This document shows, one piece after another, positions 1 to 7,559 of a stretch of 64,000 bases of DNA. Source of the stretch: Chaetoderma sp. LZ-2023a (taxonomy: Eukaryota; Mollusca; Caudofoveata; Chaetodermatida; Chaetodermatidae); contig CM067363.1 of the NCBI GenBank assembly GCA_034401795.1, positions 30,618,855 through 30,682,854 of the forward strand, in the 5' to 3' direction. The notes beneath the pieces are model-generated. The model did not search any database. It was not told where the DNA came from and worked only from the letters and a program-made list of their open reading frames with translations. A program made the translations under genes and the position numbers. How positions within the stretch are numbered: position 1 is the stretch's first letter; each line of letters opens with the position of its first letter.

Positions 1-1135
1 GTGTCGTGTCGACTGGCTGCAGTGGCGGAGAGGCTGGTTCGACTGGCGTGTCGACTGGCTGCAGTGTCAGGGTCGGAATGACTGTATGGCCCGTATTACG
101 TCTAGGTGTGTTGATATCCGCGTTGAAACCGAAGTGGACACCGGGAGAACTCCCCTCGACTATCATGTTGTTATAGGCCCTGACTTGGAGGTCCTCGATG
201 TTCACGATCATGTTGCTCGGAATCAACCGTAGGTGTGGTGAAAGAGCAAAGTCAAGTTTGCGATGGGCCTTCTGCAGCCCCTGCTGGAACTTAGCAATAA
301 GACTGCCGGGATCTGCCACGATGATCATATCCTCAACGAGACTGATGAACATGGCCTGGACCTCTGCTCCGCTGACACCATCTATGGAATGATGCAGCTT
401 GGTCTGTGGGACAAAGTACTTCCACACATCTGGGGAGTCCTGCCTGATTCCGGTGATGTGCATATTCTGCACTATCGCTCCAGGATCGGAGTCTGGATCG
501 AACGAGAATGTCGCTGTCTTCCGACGGCCTACTCGTCGGGGTGTTCGATAGGGGAATCCTGAGCAGTCACGTCTCGGGTCACCGTACATAACCCCTAGAC
601 CGCTGTTGTCGCCGCCATGCCACCGATAGTCTGGGTGAGCTCTGAACTCTCTCTGTAGTCTGCTGGCCGCTGAGACGCTATGACTGTTGAGCTGTGGGTC
701 GAAGTCGTTTGTATCAGGGAGGCTTGCACCCAGCTCATGGAGGATTCGTCGCACAGTGAAGTACACGTGGAATCTGAGACAGCTGGCGATGAGCACAGCT
801 TCAGGAGTACCAGAATAGGAGTGAAGCATGGTGGAACTTACTCCACAGCCTGCCGTGGCACACCACACAGCAAAGTTCAGCTGCTGATTCCAGTATGAGA
901 GGCTTGGAGCAGCCATCCAAGTATGAGCTTGCTTCGCATCCTTGATGGTGATGGGGCGGTTCGTCAGTGGTCGTGGGTTGACGGAGAAGCTGATTCGGGC
1001 CTGTCCATCCACTGTGATAGAGAAAGGTGTTAGCTCTGGCATATCATCAAGTAGGCCTCTCAGGCCAGTCAAGAGTGTACCCAGGAGGGGCGGTTGGCTC
1101 CGGTTGACTGTCGTGAGGTCCCGTGGGAAGGCCAT
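1..1135 (-). CDS. Uncharacterised virus-like element protein, C-terminus cut by window edge
   Basis: An ATG at 1135, directly preceded by an in-frame TAG, opens 378 codons that reach the left edge without a stop. The gene is therefore partial at its 3' end. I see no signal peptide or membrane segment. Residues about 81-100 form a distinctive aromatic/Cys patch (YWNQQLNFAVWCATAGCGVS), followed by RFHVYFTVRR (about 121-130). The last part becomes Pro/Val/Thr-rich and repeats QPVDT, encoded by a 19-base duplication at about 6-24 and 48-66. It is the largest gene of a packed minus-strand gene row and would suit a structural protein by size and position, but that role is inference. I have an impression of similar unnamed proteins in invertebrate mobile or viral elements and cannot name the family. 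The plus-strand frames over this region look like shadows. Confidence 0.7.
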   Translation of the reverse strand, partial: MAFPRDLTTVNRSQPPLLGTLLTGLRGLLDDMPELTPFSITVDGQARISFSVNPRPLTNRPITIKDAKQAHTWMAAPSLSYWNQQLNFAVWCATAGCGVSSTMLHSYSGTPEAVLIASCLRFHVYFTVRRILHELGASLPDTNDFDPQLNSHSVSAASRLQREFRAHPDYRWHGGDNSGLGVMYGDPRRDCSGFPYRTPRRVGRRKTATFSFDPDSDPGAIVQNMHITGIRQDSPDVWKYFVPQTKLHHSIDGVSGAEVQAMFISLVEDMIIVADPGSLIAKFQQGLQKAHRKLDFALSPHLRLIPSNMIVNIEDLQVRAYNNMIVEGSSPGVHFGFNADINTPRRNTGHTVIPTLTLQPVDTPVEPASPPLQPVDTT

Positions 1136-1168
1136 CTATACTGGTGTTCTTAAAGCTAACGCAGCACA

Positions 1169-1243
1169 TTATTTGTAGTCGTCTCGACCCCAGAGACCGG
1201 CGAGGTGACCTCGCCGTAACATCTCGTTTTTTAACTCCTCCAT
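1169..1243 (-). CDS. Possible tiny ORF (24 aa) in cassette
   Basis: ATG at 1243 to TAA at 1169. The charged peptide begins MEELKNEMLRR. The same frame is open from the TGA that ends the preceding gene (1280-1282), so this stretch could instead be a read-through tail or the lost C-terminus of that gene. It lies 33 bases before the ATG of the large gene at 1135. Not recognised. Confidence 0.3.
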   Translation of the reverse strand: MEELKNEMLRRGHLAGLWGRDDYK

Positions 1244-1279
1244 ATCAACCCGCCTGCTGGAGCCTTTGAGGTATTGCTG

Positions 1280-1783
1280 TCAAACTTTAGGTTTCTCAGT
1301 GCGGTACAGGGCTTGGACCTTCAATATATGGCGGTACTCCTCATTGGTGACCTGGCCATCCTCGAGAGCGTTGCTGACAGCCTCGTCGATAGCCCGTAGC
1401 ATACTCTGTGCTAGTGTCACGTACTTAGCATGCTTCTCCAACCTCCTTGTGATCTGCCGCTGCCCCACTCCCAAGCCCGTGGCGGCTAGTGTCACGCCAC
1501 CCAGAGGGATGGCGACGAGGGCACCCACCCCTGTAGCAAGGGTGCCCACAGCTGCCACACCAGCACTGGCTCCAATCACCCCCGCAGCAGTGGTTATACG
1601 CGCAAGGACGTTGTAGGCTGTCTTATATCGCCTGCGCGTTCTGCCGTACTTTTCTGTCTCATGGACGAGAATCTGCCTGATGGCATCTATCTGCTAGAGT
1701 CGCCAGCCGTGGATGGTACCGCCCTCGTCAGCAGTCAGGGAGGGGTATAGTTCTGGTTGCTTCCGCCACTCTGATTTTGCCAT
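1280..1783 (-). pseudogene. Small Gly/Ala-rich hydrophobic protein gene with an in-frame stop
   Basis: ATG at 1783 opens a frame that meets TAG at 1694-1696 (codon 30), then stays open to TGA at 1280-1282, 167 codons in all. After the stop come a basic region (KYGRTRRRYKTAYNV), a Gly/Ala/Val-rich hydrophobic stretch of about 35 residues that could cross or insert in a membrane, and a charged helical C-terminus (about 55 residues, rich in E, R, K, L). This order (polar N-terminus, basic patch, hydrophobic Gly/Ala core, charged helix) recalls small unnamed proteins I associate with cnidarian and molluscan mobile elements; this is memory, not a search. The gene starts 14 bases after the stop of the preceding gene. 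The TAG suggests decay, suppression, or a sequencing error. The part after the stop could also start at a non-ATG codon. Confidence 0.55.
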
Positions 1784-1797
1784 AGTATACCTGGGGC

Positions 1798-2361
1798 TTA
1801 AACCGACATCACCTGCAGAATCTGCTTATGAGACATAGAACGGTTCATTTTGGAGAGCCTGGCTAACCGTACCAGCTTTTTGGTCTTGAGACAGATGGCT
1901 CTTAGAACGGGCTTATCCAGCACTATGTCGGGTGCCAGTAGCATTCTCAGACGTGACATCTGGAACTTCACCGGGTCACCAAGATAGTAGGCACGCCGCT
2001 GGATGGCTTTCTTGATCTTACACTTCTGCGCCATCTCCTCTTCCCACTGTATGCCCTCTGGCTCATCGGCGTATTGGAAGACATCTGGCTCATCGGCGTC
2101 TGTCAAGACTCCTGCATCCCGCTTACTCTCCTCCTGGAGGGCCTGCCAGTATCGAAAATTTTCCCTGTCCCTCCTTGCCCTGCGCGCGTTCTGTTGATAC
2201 CAGTTCTCCCGCTGTAGGCGCTCTCCTTCTTGTTGACAGATCTGTTGCTGTGCAGGTATCTGTTCGTTTAAAGCTTTTATCTGTGTAGGGGTTAAGAAGG
2301 GGCAATCCTCTATCGGGTTCATCATCTCGGCCAAGGCCAGATATTGCTGGTATGATATCAT
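1798..2361 (-). CDS. Uncharacterised 187-aa basic, Gln/Arg-rich cassette protein
   Basis: ATG at 2361, stop TAA at 1798. The ATG overlaps the stop of the upstream gene by four bases (ATGA on the minus strand), which fixes this start and suggests translational coupling or a shared transcript. Residues about 30-75 are rich in Q, E and R and look helical or coiled-coil-prone (QQQICQQEGERLQREN). A short acidic region (DADEPDVFQYADEPEG) follows, then a basic C-terminal half (KIKKAIQRRAYYLG; KTKKLVRLARL). No signal peptide or membrane segment. The basic half may bind nucleic acid (inference). I do not recognise the family. Confidence 0.7.
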   Translation of the reverse strand: MISYQQYLALAEMMNPIEDCPFLTPTQIKALNEQIPAQQQICQQEGERLQRENWYQQNARRARRDRENFRYWQALQEESKRDAGVLTDADEPDVFQYADEPEGIQWEEEMAQKCKIKKAIQRRAYYLGDPVKFQMSRLRMLLAPDIVLDKPVLRAICLKTKKLVRLARLSKMNRSMSHKQILQVMSV

Positions 2362-2741
2362 GTTGTCGTCAGGTCAATGAGTAATAAGAGTGTAAACTCT
2401 AAATGGGCGTCCGATATCCCATCCGTGCTGGCGTATATGTTAATGGAGGGCTTGTCAAACAGATGATTTACAGGTGTGAACAGGCTAGGACTGATAGCTT
2501 TCCATAGGTTGCTGTTGGCACCTGGGAGATACTCTATCACATCCCGGCCGACTTCTACCAGTGAGCTGCTGTGTGCACTGCCCGGAGGTTGATGCAGCAC
2601 ATCGGCGTGTATGTATGTTGTGCCCCGCTGGGGCACCTCGAAGAGGACCCATTCTACACGGTACTGTACCACCCGTCTCCCCTCTAGAGAGGGTGAGATT
2701 ATGTTCTCACCACCGGAGAGCAGCAGTCGGACAATCGGCAT
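2358..2741 (-). CDS. Uncharacterised 127-aa cassette protein, first gene of the leftward row
   Basis: ATG at 2741, stop TGA at 2358-2360 overlapping the next ATG. It is the first gene of the minus-strand row, only 38 bp from the first gene of the plus-strand row. The sequence alternates hydrophobic and polar residues (VQYRVEWVLFEVPQRGTTY), as in beta-rich proteins, and ends in a hydrophobic strand (EFTLLLLIDLTTT). A small beta-rich protein would suit a minor structural or penton-like role in a virus-like element, but nothing in the sequence proves it. No signal peptide. Confidence 0.65.
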   Translation of the reverse strand: MPIVRLLLSGGENIISPSLEGRRVVQYRVEWVLFEVPQRGTTYIHADVLHQPPGSAHSSSLVEVGRDVIEYLPGANSNLWKAISPSLFTPVNHLFDKPSINIYASTDGISDAHLEFTLLLLIDLTTT

Positions 2742-2779
2742 GGTTATATGTCTCGTTTAAACCCCTTTTATAGCGTGCT
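2742..2779. promoter_or_regulatory. Putative divergent promoter between the two gene rows
   Basis: These 38 bases separate two ATGs reading outward. They hold TTATATG, TTTAAA and TTTTATAG, any of which could act as a TATA-like element. Inferred from position only. Confidence 0.4.
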
Positions 2780-3649
2780 ATGGAACCCATATTTGCTCAC
2801 TTGACTGGTCTTGCTGACCTCGCAGATGTGTACGCAGTTGATGCTGCCAAGGTAGAAGAGAGTGATGGCAAGTCCTTCGCCCTACAGTACGAAGCAAGCT
2901 CAAAGGCATTCTCCCTCCGCCCCATTGGGGGTAATGGGGTGGAGATGCTCACAGACCTCAAGGATGTGTCGAAAGGGCGCCTGGGTCGCGACATAGATGG
3001 CCACAAGATCGTGTTTCGGTACGATTTCCTGAAGAGGAAGTACGTCCTCGAGCCGTTGATTGAGCTCTCGGATACAGATGTGGTAGACCTCAACACCATA
3101 AATAGCGACCTCAGCTTTCACCTGGTCAAACCCTATTCGAGCGGTGCCCCGCCGTTGGTCCGGGATGGCCTGCTATTGACCCTGGCAAAAAACCTGCAGT
3201 TCATGTTTGAGAAGAAAGAAGTGTGGTACCGCGCCAGACCTGGGGGTAACTGGCAACCATGGTTGCCCCTATATAGGCCTCCCGCACTCATTGACATAGA
3301 GGTTACTACCCTCTCCACTGTTGTGAAAAGGGATGGGAAAGTTCGAAAGCTCTACAATCGGGGATCATCCTTCCTCACCTACATAGGTGAAGGTGTCTCC
3401 CTGACGAGGGTGGGTCACCGGATCGGGGTTACAGGTGGAAAGCTCCTCCTGCGGCATCCATTCGATGAAGAAGCTGTTAACCTCCAGGAGGGCACCCTAC
3501 GGGTCGATGGGGTGTCACATGTCTCCAAAGTCAAGGGTGCTGTTAAACTGCTTCAGCGAGTCGGACTCACTAGCCCGCAAATGACTCATATAGTCCTAGA
3601 GCTACGTTTCTTAGCCGGCGGCAGTGAAGCAGCTAGCCCCTGCCCCTGA
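2780..3649 (+). CDS. Uncharacterised 289-aa cassette protein
   Basis: ATG at 2780 to TGA at 3647-3649, the first and largest gene of the rightward row. The protein is soluble-looking, mixed in charge and without a signal peptide. It has many short beta-like stretches (HKIVFRYDFLKRKYVLEPL; VTTLSTVVKRDGKVRKLYN; LRVDGVSHVSKVKGAVKLL) and a Trp/Pro-rich middle (WYRARPGGNWQPWLPLYRPP). Codon choice is even and GC-rich, with no intron-like break, unlike the surrounding host exons. The next ATG follows the stop by four bases. I do not recognise the family; a structural or assembly role is only a guess from context. Confidence 0.7.
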   Translation: MEPIFAHLTGLADLADVYAVDAAKVEESDGKSFALQYEASSKAFSLRPIGGNGVEMLTDLKDVSKGRLGRDIDGHKIVFRYDFLKRKYVLEPLIELSDTDVVDLNTINSDLSFHLVKPYSSGAPPLVRDGLLLTLAKNLQFMFEKKEVWYRARPGGNWQPWLPLYRPPALIDIEVTTLSTVVKRDGKVRKLYNRGSSFLTYIGEGVSLTRVGHRIGVTGGKLLLRHPFDEEAVNLQEGTLRVDGVSHVSKVKGAVKLLQRVGLTSPQMTHIVLELRFLAGGSEAASPCP

Positions 3650-3653
3650 GAGG

Positions 3654-3749
3654 ATGAAGATCACTATCGACCCGGATGGAACAGGGCTCGATCTGGCACA
3701 GATATTTCTCGAGGGGTTCACTCTGTTCAGTTTAACTCTGCATATATAG
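3654..3749 (+). CDS. Possible 31-aa cassette ORF
   Basis: ATG four bases after the previous stop; TAG at 3747-3749, two bases before the next ATG. The peptide has an acidic start (MKITIDPDGTG) and a hydrophobic end (FLEGFTLFSLTLHI). Too short to classify. Its fit between two other ORFs is the only support. Confidence 0.4.
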   Translation: MKITIDPDGTGLDLAQIFLEGFTLFSLTLHI

Positions 3750-3751
3750 CC

Positions 3752-3955
3752 ATGATTCTCATCATACTGCTCGTGCTGGCGTCTACAGCAGTGGCACAGG
3801 GCGCCGAGACTGCCATGATATTGGATGCCAAGTGGGCCCGCTTCCGGGATGACCCCCAGTACAATCCTTGGGTCGACCCCTTGCGGAGAAACATTTACGA
3901 CCGCTTTCACCCACATAAAGAGATCGAGTCTGTCTGCCACTTCTTAGATGGATAA
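3752..3955 (+). CDS. Small secreted or membrane-anchored cassette protein (67 aa)
   Basis: ATG at 3752, stop TAA at 3953-3955. Residues 1-15 (MILIILLVLASTAVA) form a clear signal peptide or single membrane anchor, with a plausible cut after AVA or AQG. The mature part is about 50 residues, charged and aromatic, with a single Cys near the end (ESVCHFLDG). It is the last ORF of the rightward row. An envelope, accessory or secreted function is possible but not shown. Confidence 0.55.
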   Translation: MILIILLVLASTAVAQGAETAMILDAKWARFRDDPQYNPWVDPLRRNIYDRFHPHKEIESVCHFLDG

Positions 3956-4018
3956 TTGCCAATTATTATTTGTCTACCGCGGCGCGCTCCGGCATAGATG
4001 GATCACCTGTCTCAAATT
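3956..4018. other. Short spacer after the cassette
   Basis: No ORF. Separates the last cassette gene from the hairpin repeats. Confidence 0.4.
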
Positions 4019-4290
4019 CCTACGCCCCATGGATTGAGAGGGCGGTGGGGCCCACGGATCGCCGATCGGCGCCCCAGGAGGGAGGCGGTATCATTTTGAC
4101 TCTGACTGGGATTAAATCACTTCATTCTCGTATCGGCGATCAGGACCGGAATGAAAGGCAAACACCAACCACATGTCTCAACAACCCTAAGTCCCCAGGA
4201 TTAAGAGGGTGTTGGGGGCCGCGGATCGCCGAACGGCGGCCAGTTGAGGGAGGTGGTATCATTTTGACTTCGACCCTACTACTTAGGGTT
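4019..4290. repeat. Two diverged copies of a roughly 95-bp hairpin-containing direct repeat
   Basis: Unit 1 starts at about 4019 and unit 2 at about 4184. Both run from a CCC(C)A-GGATT-AGAGG start through CGGATCGCCGA to GGAGG-GGTATCATTTTGACT. Each has a GC-rich stem: GGGGC...GCCCC in unit 1, GGCCGC...GCGGCC in unit 2, where the two arms have changed together. They lie within 350 bases of the last cassette gene and may be its terminal or regulatory structure. Confidence 0.6.
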
Positions 4291-5081
4291 TTTTCCCATT
4301 TTCAAAGTGCTAAGAAAATCTAGTGACATTGCTGAGTTTGGGGGTAGGCTTCTATTAAGGCATAGGTCTCTAATAGGAGAAATACGGTGGGTCAAGTGAT
4401 TCTGATACACTGATACCATAATCAGACTCAGAGCAGTCACAACTCACAATTGAAACATACATTGTTTTCACCTGGTCACTCATTACTGGGCCACAGGGCC
4501 TACTGGCTTGTGGTACTATGAAGTCCACTCCAGCACTGCAGCTCTCCCACAATTAGACTGTCTACTTGTCTACATGTACTTTTGAAGTTAAAAAATGTAT
4601 TATTAGAGACTCCGTATAGTCAATTAGTCTGTAGTAATACAGTCTTTTCACGTCTAAGTGGGCCTCAAATACTCAATTCCTGCCACTTCTTGTGAGTAAA
4701 GATATTTTGAAATATCCAATTAAAACAAAGAATACTCAATTATAATCATCCCCTGTGAGTAAAACGCTCAAAAGACTAATTATTATCTGAAGCTCTAATT
4801 AGACTGACTGGCTCGATAACTGAGCCAGTCATTCCAGCGGTACATTTTCTAAAACAATCTCTTCGCATGCAAATCAACAGTTTCATTGACAAAATTGACA
4901 CGTTCTTGAACAAATTTGAGAGTTAAATGGTTAATCACTATTTTTCCTGTCAAAATCCATCAACAAATGAAATCTGATAAGTGATTCGTTGATGACAGCG
5001 GATAAAATTCTTGGCAATATCTGACGATTAGTTTTATCTGAATAAAACGATATCCATGCTACGTGGAACATTATAACATAC
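4291..5081. other. Intronic sequence, mostly unremarkable
   Basis: AT-rich sequence downstream of the last visible exon. It contains a short palindrome (about 4803-4850, ACTGGCTCGATAACTGAGCCAGT) that is the core of the foldback MITE family. No gene seen; the PLAT exon expected next in a polycystin-1 gene is not here. Confidence 0.5.
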
Positions 5082-5309
5082 CTCAACTACATCCCTCTTA
5101 TCCTTCTTCCTTGCCCAGAGAACTAGGAGGAAATACAGCATCCATATTGTTACCACAGTCATCACAACAACCGGGTTGTCAAAAAATGTGCCAAACAAAT
5201 GAATGTTTAGCGGGCTGACCATGTTCGGCATGACGATGAAGCTGCCCGCAAAGTCTGACATATGATCACACAGACACGTCAAGTCAGGTAGCTGTGATGT
5301 TGGTGCTAA
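5082..5309 (-). CDS. Polycystin-1-like gene, exon 11: second half of GPS motif and first transmembrane segment
   Basis: Last visible exon, 76 codons, phase 0 at both ends. The acceptor is ATTTCTTTCAG|TTAGCA and the donor GTTGAG|GTATGT. It begins with the second half of a GPS motif (TCLCDHMSDF, codons 11-20). Its cleavage triplet is H-M-S, where H-L-S/T is usual. A short linker (FIVMPNMVSPLNIHLFGTF) leads to membrane segment 1 (NPVVVMTVVTIWMLYFLLVL) and the cytosolic WARKKDKRD that in this family leads to the PLAT domain. In polycystin-1 proteins the GPS is cut autocatalytically in the ER and the fragments stay associated. Whether H-M-S is cut cannot be read from sequence. The gene continues off the left edge. 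Confidence 0.9.
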
Positions 5310-5348
5310 CTGAAAGAAATTACAACTTAACGCTTCAACCCTCACATC

Positions 5349-5505
5349 AGCCAAAAACAGCTTCTGCAGTGGTCTTGAGAAATGTCCATTTGCAGACCAA
5401 GACCATTTTTTAAAAATTTACCACTGGAATGGGAGCCAGTCATTCCAGTGGTAAATTTTAAAAAGTAGGCTTCTCTTGGACTGCAAATGGACATTTTTTA
5501 AGTTT
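5349..5505. mobile_element. Foldback MITE copy (partial)
   Basis: Near-palindrome. The arms AATGTCCATTTGCAGACCAAG and its complement flank a core with CCACTGGAATG / CATTCCAGTGG. It starts only 40 bases from the exon 11 acceptor. Confidence 0.7.
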
Positions 5506-5588
5506 TTAAAACTCAAATTTGTTCAGAAAATTAAAATTTGAACATGAAAGAGTACATTTGTTTTCAGGGAGTTTGCGATGAAATGCTT

Positions 5589-5783
5589 AACCCGTTAATG
5601 GTCAAATTTGGTCAAGAAAATCCAAATATTTGTTTATTAAATGTCCATTGGCAGGCCAAGAGAAGACTATTTTTGAAAATTTATCACTAGAATGACTGGC
5701 TCGGTTATCGAGCCAGGCATTCAAGTGGTAAATTTTCAAAAATAGTCCTCTTGGCCTGCAAATAGTTGACCATTAAAGGGTTG
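5589..5783. mobile_element. Foldback MITE copy
   Basis: The ends contain CCGTTAATGGTCAAATTTGG and GACCATTAAAGGGTT. Inside are inverted arms around the hairpin TGGCTCGGTTATCGAGCCA. Confidence 0.8.
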
Positions 5784-5927
5784 ATCATTCATACAGAGAC
5801 TCAAGTCGCTCCAATAGTCAATTTAGTACTGGCATTCTGCTCGTGGTCTCATACACAAGCAGCTAAGCAATCAATGAATAGGAAGTGATAAAATATAACG
5901 TATTATACATAATCTTAGACATCAAAC

Positions 5928-6172
5928 TGCCCTGTAGGTGGGGCTTAGAATACACCTTCCGTATCCTCTGCGTGTCGTAAGAGGCGACTAAAGGAGGTAC
6001 GGGTGAGGTAACCCTGACAGAAACCTCGAGTGCTGAAGACGGAGGTTCCAGGCCGCACGGCGCACTCTAATAAACCATGGATCCATGCAGTTAACGCTTA
6101 TGATCATGTCGATAGTCACTTACAGGACTGGCGGTATGATCAGCGAACGAAAAGAAGAAGAAGAAGAAGACA
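5928..6172 (+). repeat. SINE-like dispersed repeat with (GAA)n tail
   Basis: About 240 bases from CCTGTAGGTGGGGCTTAG to a GAA-rich tail. A second copy in the opposite orientation lies at 57311-57544. The body contains CGTGTCGTAAGAGGCGACT. The simple-sequence tail and fixed head suggest a SINE; I could not place A and B boxes with confidence. Confidence 0.55.
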
Positions 6173-6222
6173 TCGAACTCAAACTTGCTTTAACAACTAA
6201 CCTCTGACTCAAAGTCGGGTTT

Positions 6223-6459
6223 AACCCTTTATTGGTTAAATTTGGTCAAGAAAATGTAATTATTTGCCTATTGCATGGCCATTTACAGGCCAAGAGAATA
6301 TAATTTTTGAAAATGTACCACTGGAATGACTGGCTCGGTTATCGAGCCAGTGATTCCAGTAGTAAATTTTCTAAAATTGTATTCTCTTGGCCTGTAAATG
6401 GATATTCCACAAGACCATAACAGAGCCAGGTTTTGGCCGGTATGACCATTAAAGGGTTA
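6223..6459. mobile_element. Foldback MITE copy
   Basis: Ends TTTAACCCTTTATTGG and GACCATTAAAGGGTTAA, with arms around TGGCTCGGTTATCGAGCCA. One of the most complete copies. Confidence 0.85.
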
Positions 6460-6649
6460 ACGAACACTAGCCTTTCTCAGATCTCTCATATGATGTGTGA
6501 ATGAGCTATTTGGAGCTATCAATCATCAACAACAAAATATTATTCACAAGATGACGTCACCTCGTAGTTATCATGAAACTGGCGTACATGTGAAATTACA
6601 CTTAAAAGTTACTTTGTATGATTACTGTATTCTGCGGCTGTAGCAGTAG

Positions 6650-6860
6650 AATAAACGAAATCACAGATTTCTTTTTTCACGAGAGTTGATACTTACCACC
6701 CTGATACTTTATGATATTTCCTAAATATCAACCTAGCTTCAATAATACTCAGAATTAAAAAGAAACCGCCCCCACTGGGCAGGATACACAAACTGACAGT
6801 CCAGTGGATGTGCAGCCCAAACTCGCACATGCGCGGAGATGACTCATTCTATTCCAAAAT
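6650..6860 (+). repeat. Element A inverted terminal repeat, 3' end
   Basis: Reads AATAAACGAAATCACAGATT at the edge, then TACTTACCACCCTGATACTT, followed by sequence matching the reverse complement of 19035-19234. The outermost 40 bases differ from the other repeat, as expected of DIRS ends. Confidence 0.85.
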
Positions 6861-6929
6861 ATTGGCTGACCTAATTGCAACATAAAACGCCGATAGACTG
6901 AGCCTCTGTGGGGCAGAGGCCAGGATCGT

Positions 6930-7025
6930 ATCAGGGTGGTATCAACTCCCTCGTGAAAAATGAAATCTGTGATTTCATTTATTTCACATCAAGAGTATAC
7001 TTACCACCCTGATACTTTATGATAT
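6930..7025 (-). other. Element A internal complementary region (circle junction)
   Basis: The outer end of the 3' repeat (complement of GAAATCACAGATTTC...CACGAG...GTTGATAC) is joined at about 6984 directly to the outer end of the 5' repeat (CACATCAAGAGTATACTTAC). This junction sequence serves as template for completing the ends of DIRS elements. It is intact here. Confidence 0.8.
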
Positions 7026-7559
7026 AGCCAGAATTCGTAAGAGAATTCGGCGGGAGGGAGGCGAAGGTCAGAAGACCGGCTCATCCCTGGAAGAGCAAGC
7101 TTTTGCTTTTGGAGTACAACAAACATCTGAACTTGCGTATGTAAACACAATCAGGAAATGATTTGGACATCGGATAACACGACCGATGTTGAGAGTAATG
7201 ACCGTTTCACATCCGCTCCACCCCCTCTCTTAAAGAGGGAGCGATGACCTCAATGTCCTATACGCTCTCTATGTACTTGTGCTAAAGTACTATAAGACAT
7301 CGGACGAAAGCTTCATTTCGTATACTCTCAGATGGAACCACAAAGAACACAACACCATCACCATTTTAGTAAGTAATATAAAGCGTGACAAAAAAATAAA
7401 CCACCAAATATAGGACTAACCTATTTTTGACGATATTCCCTTTGATCACCGCTGGCGATGATAGGCACACTATGGAAAAGCGGGGATTCCCCCCCACTAT
7501 ATTGCACTGTGTGTGAGTCAACGCCCTTATGTACAATATTTACAAATTTATATACAGAT

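Noticed and set aside
198-1178. Several plus-strand ORFs of 64-99 codons
   Set aside because: They overlap a continuous 378-codon minus-strand frame and show no family features; most likely shadows.
1266-1616. 116-codon plus-strand ORF opposite the Gly/Ala-rich gene
   Set aside because: Antisense of a gene with clear domain-like order; its composition follows from the other strand.
2797-3121. Minus-strand ORFs inside the 289-aa gene
   Set aside because: The plus-strand frame is three times longer and fits the gene row.
1-3955. Calling the cassette a standard Maverick/Polinton
   Set aside because: None of the hallmark enzymes (protein-primed polymerase, retroviral-type integrase, packaging ATPase, adenain-type protease) is visible in this part, so the name is not supported yet.
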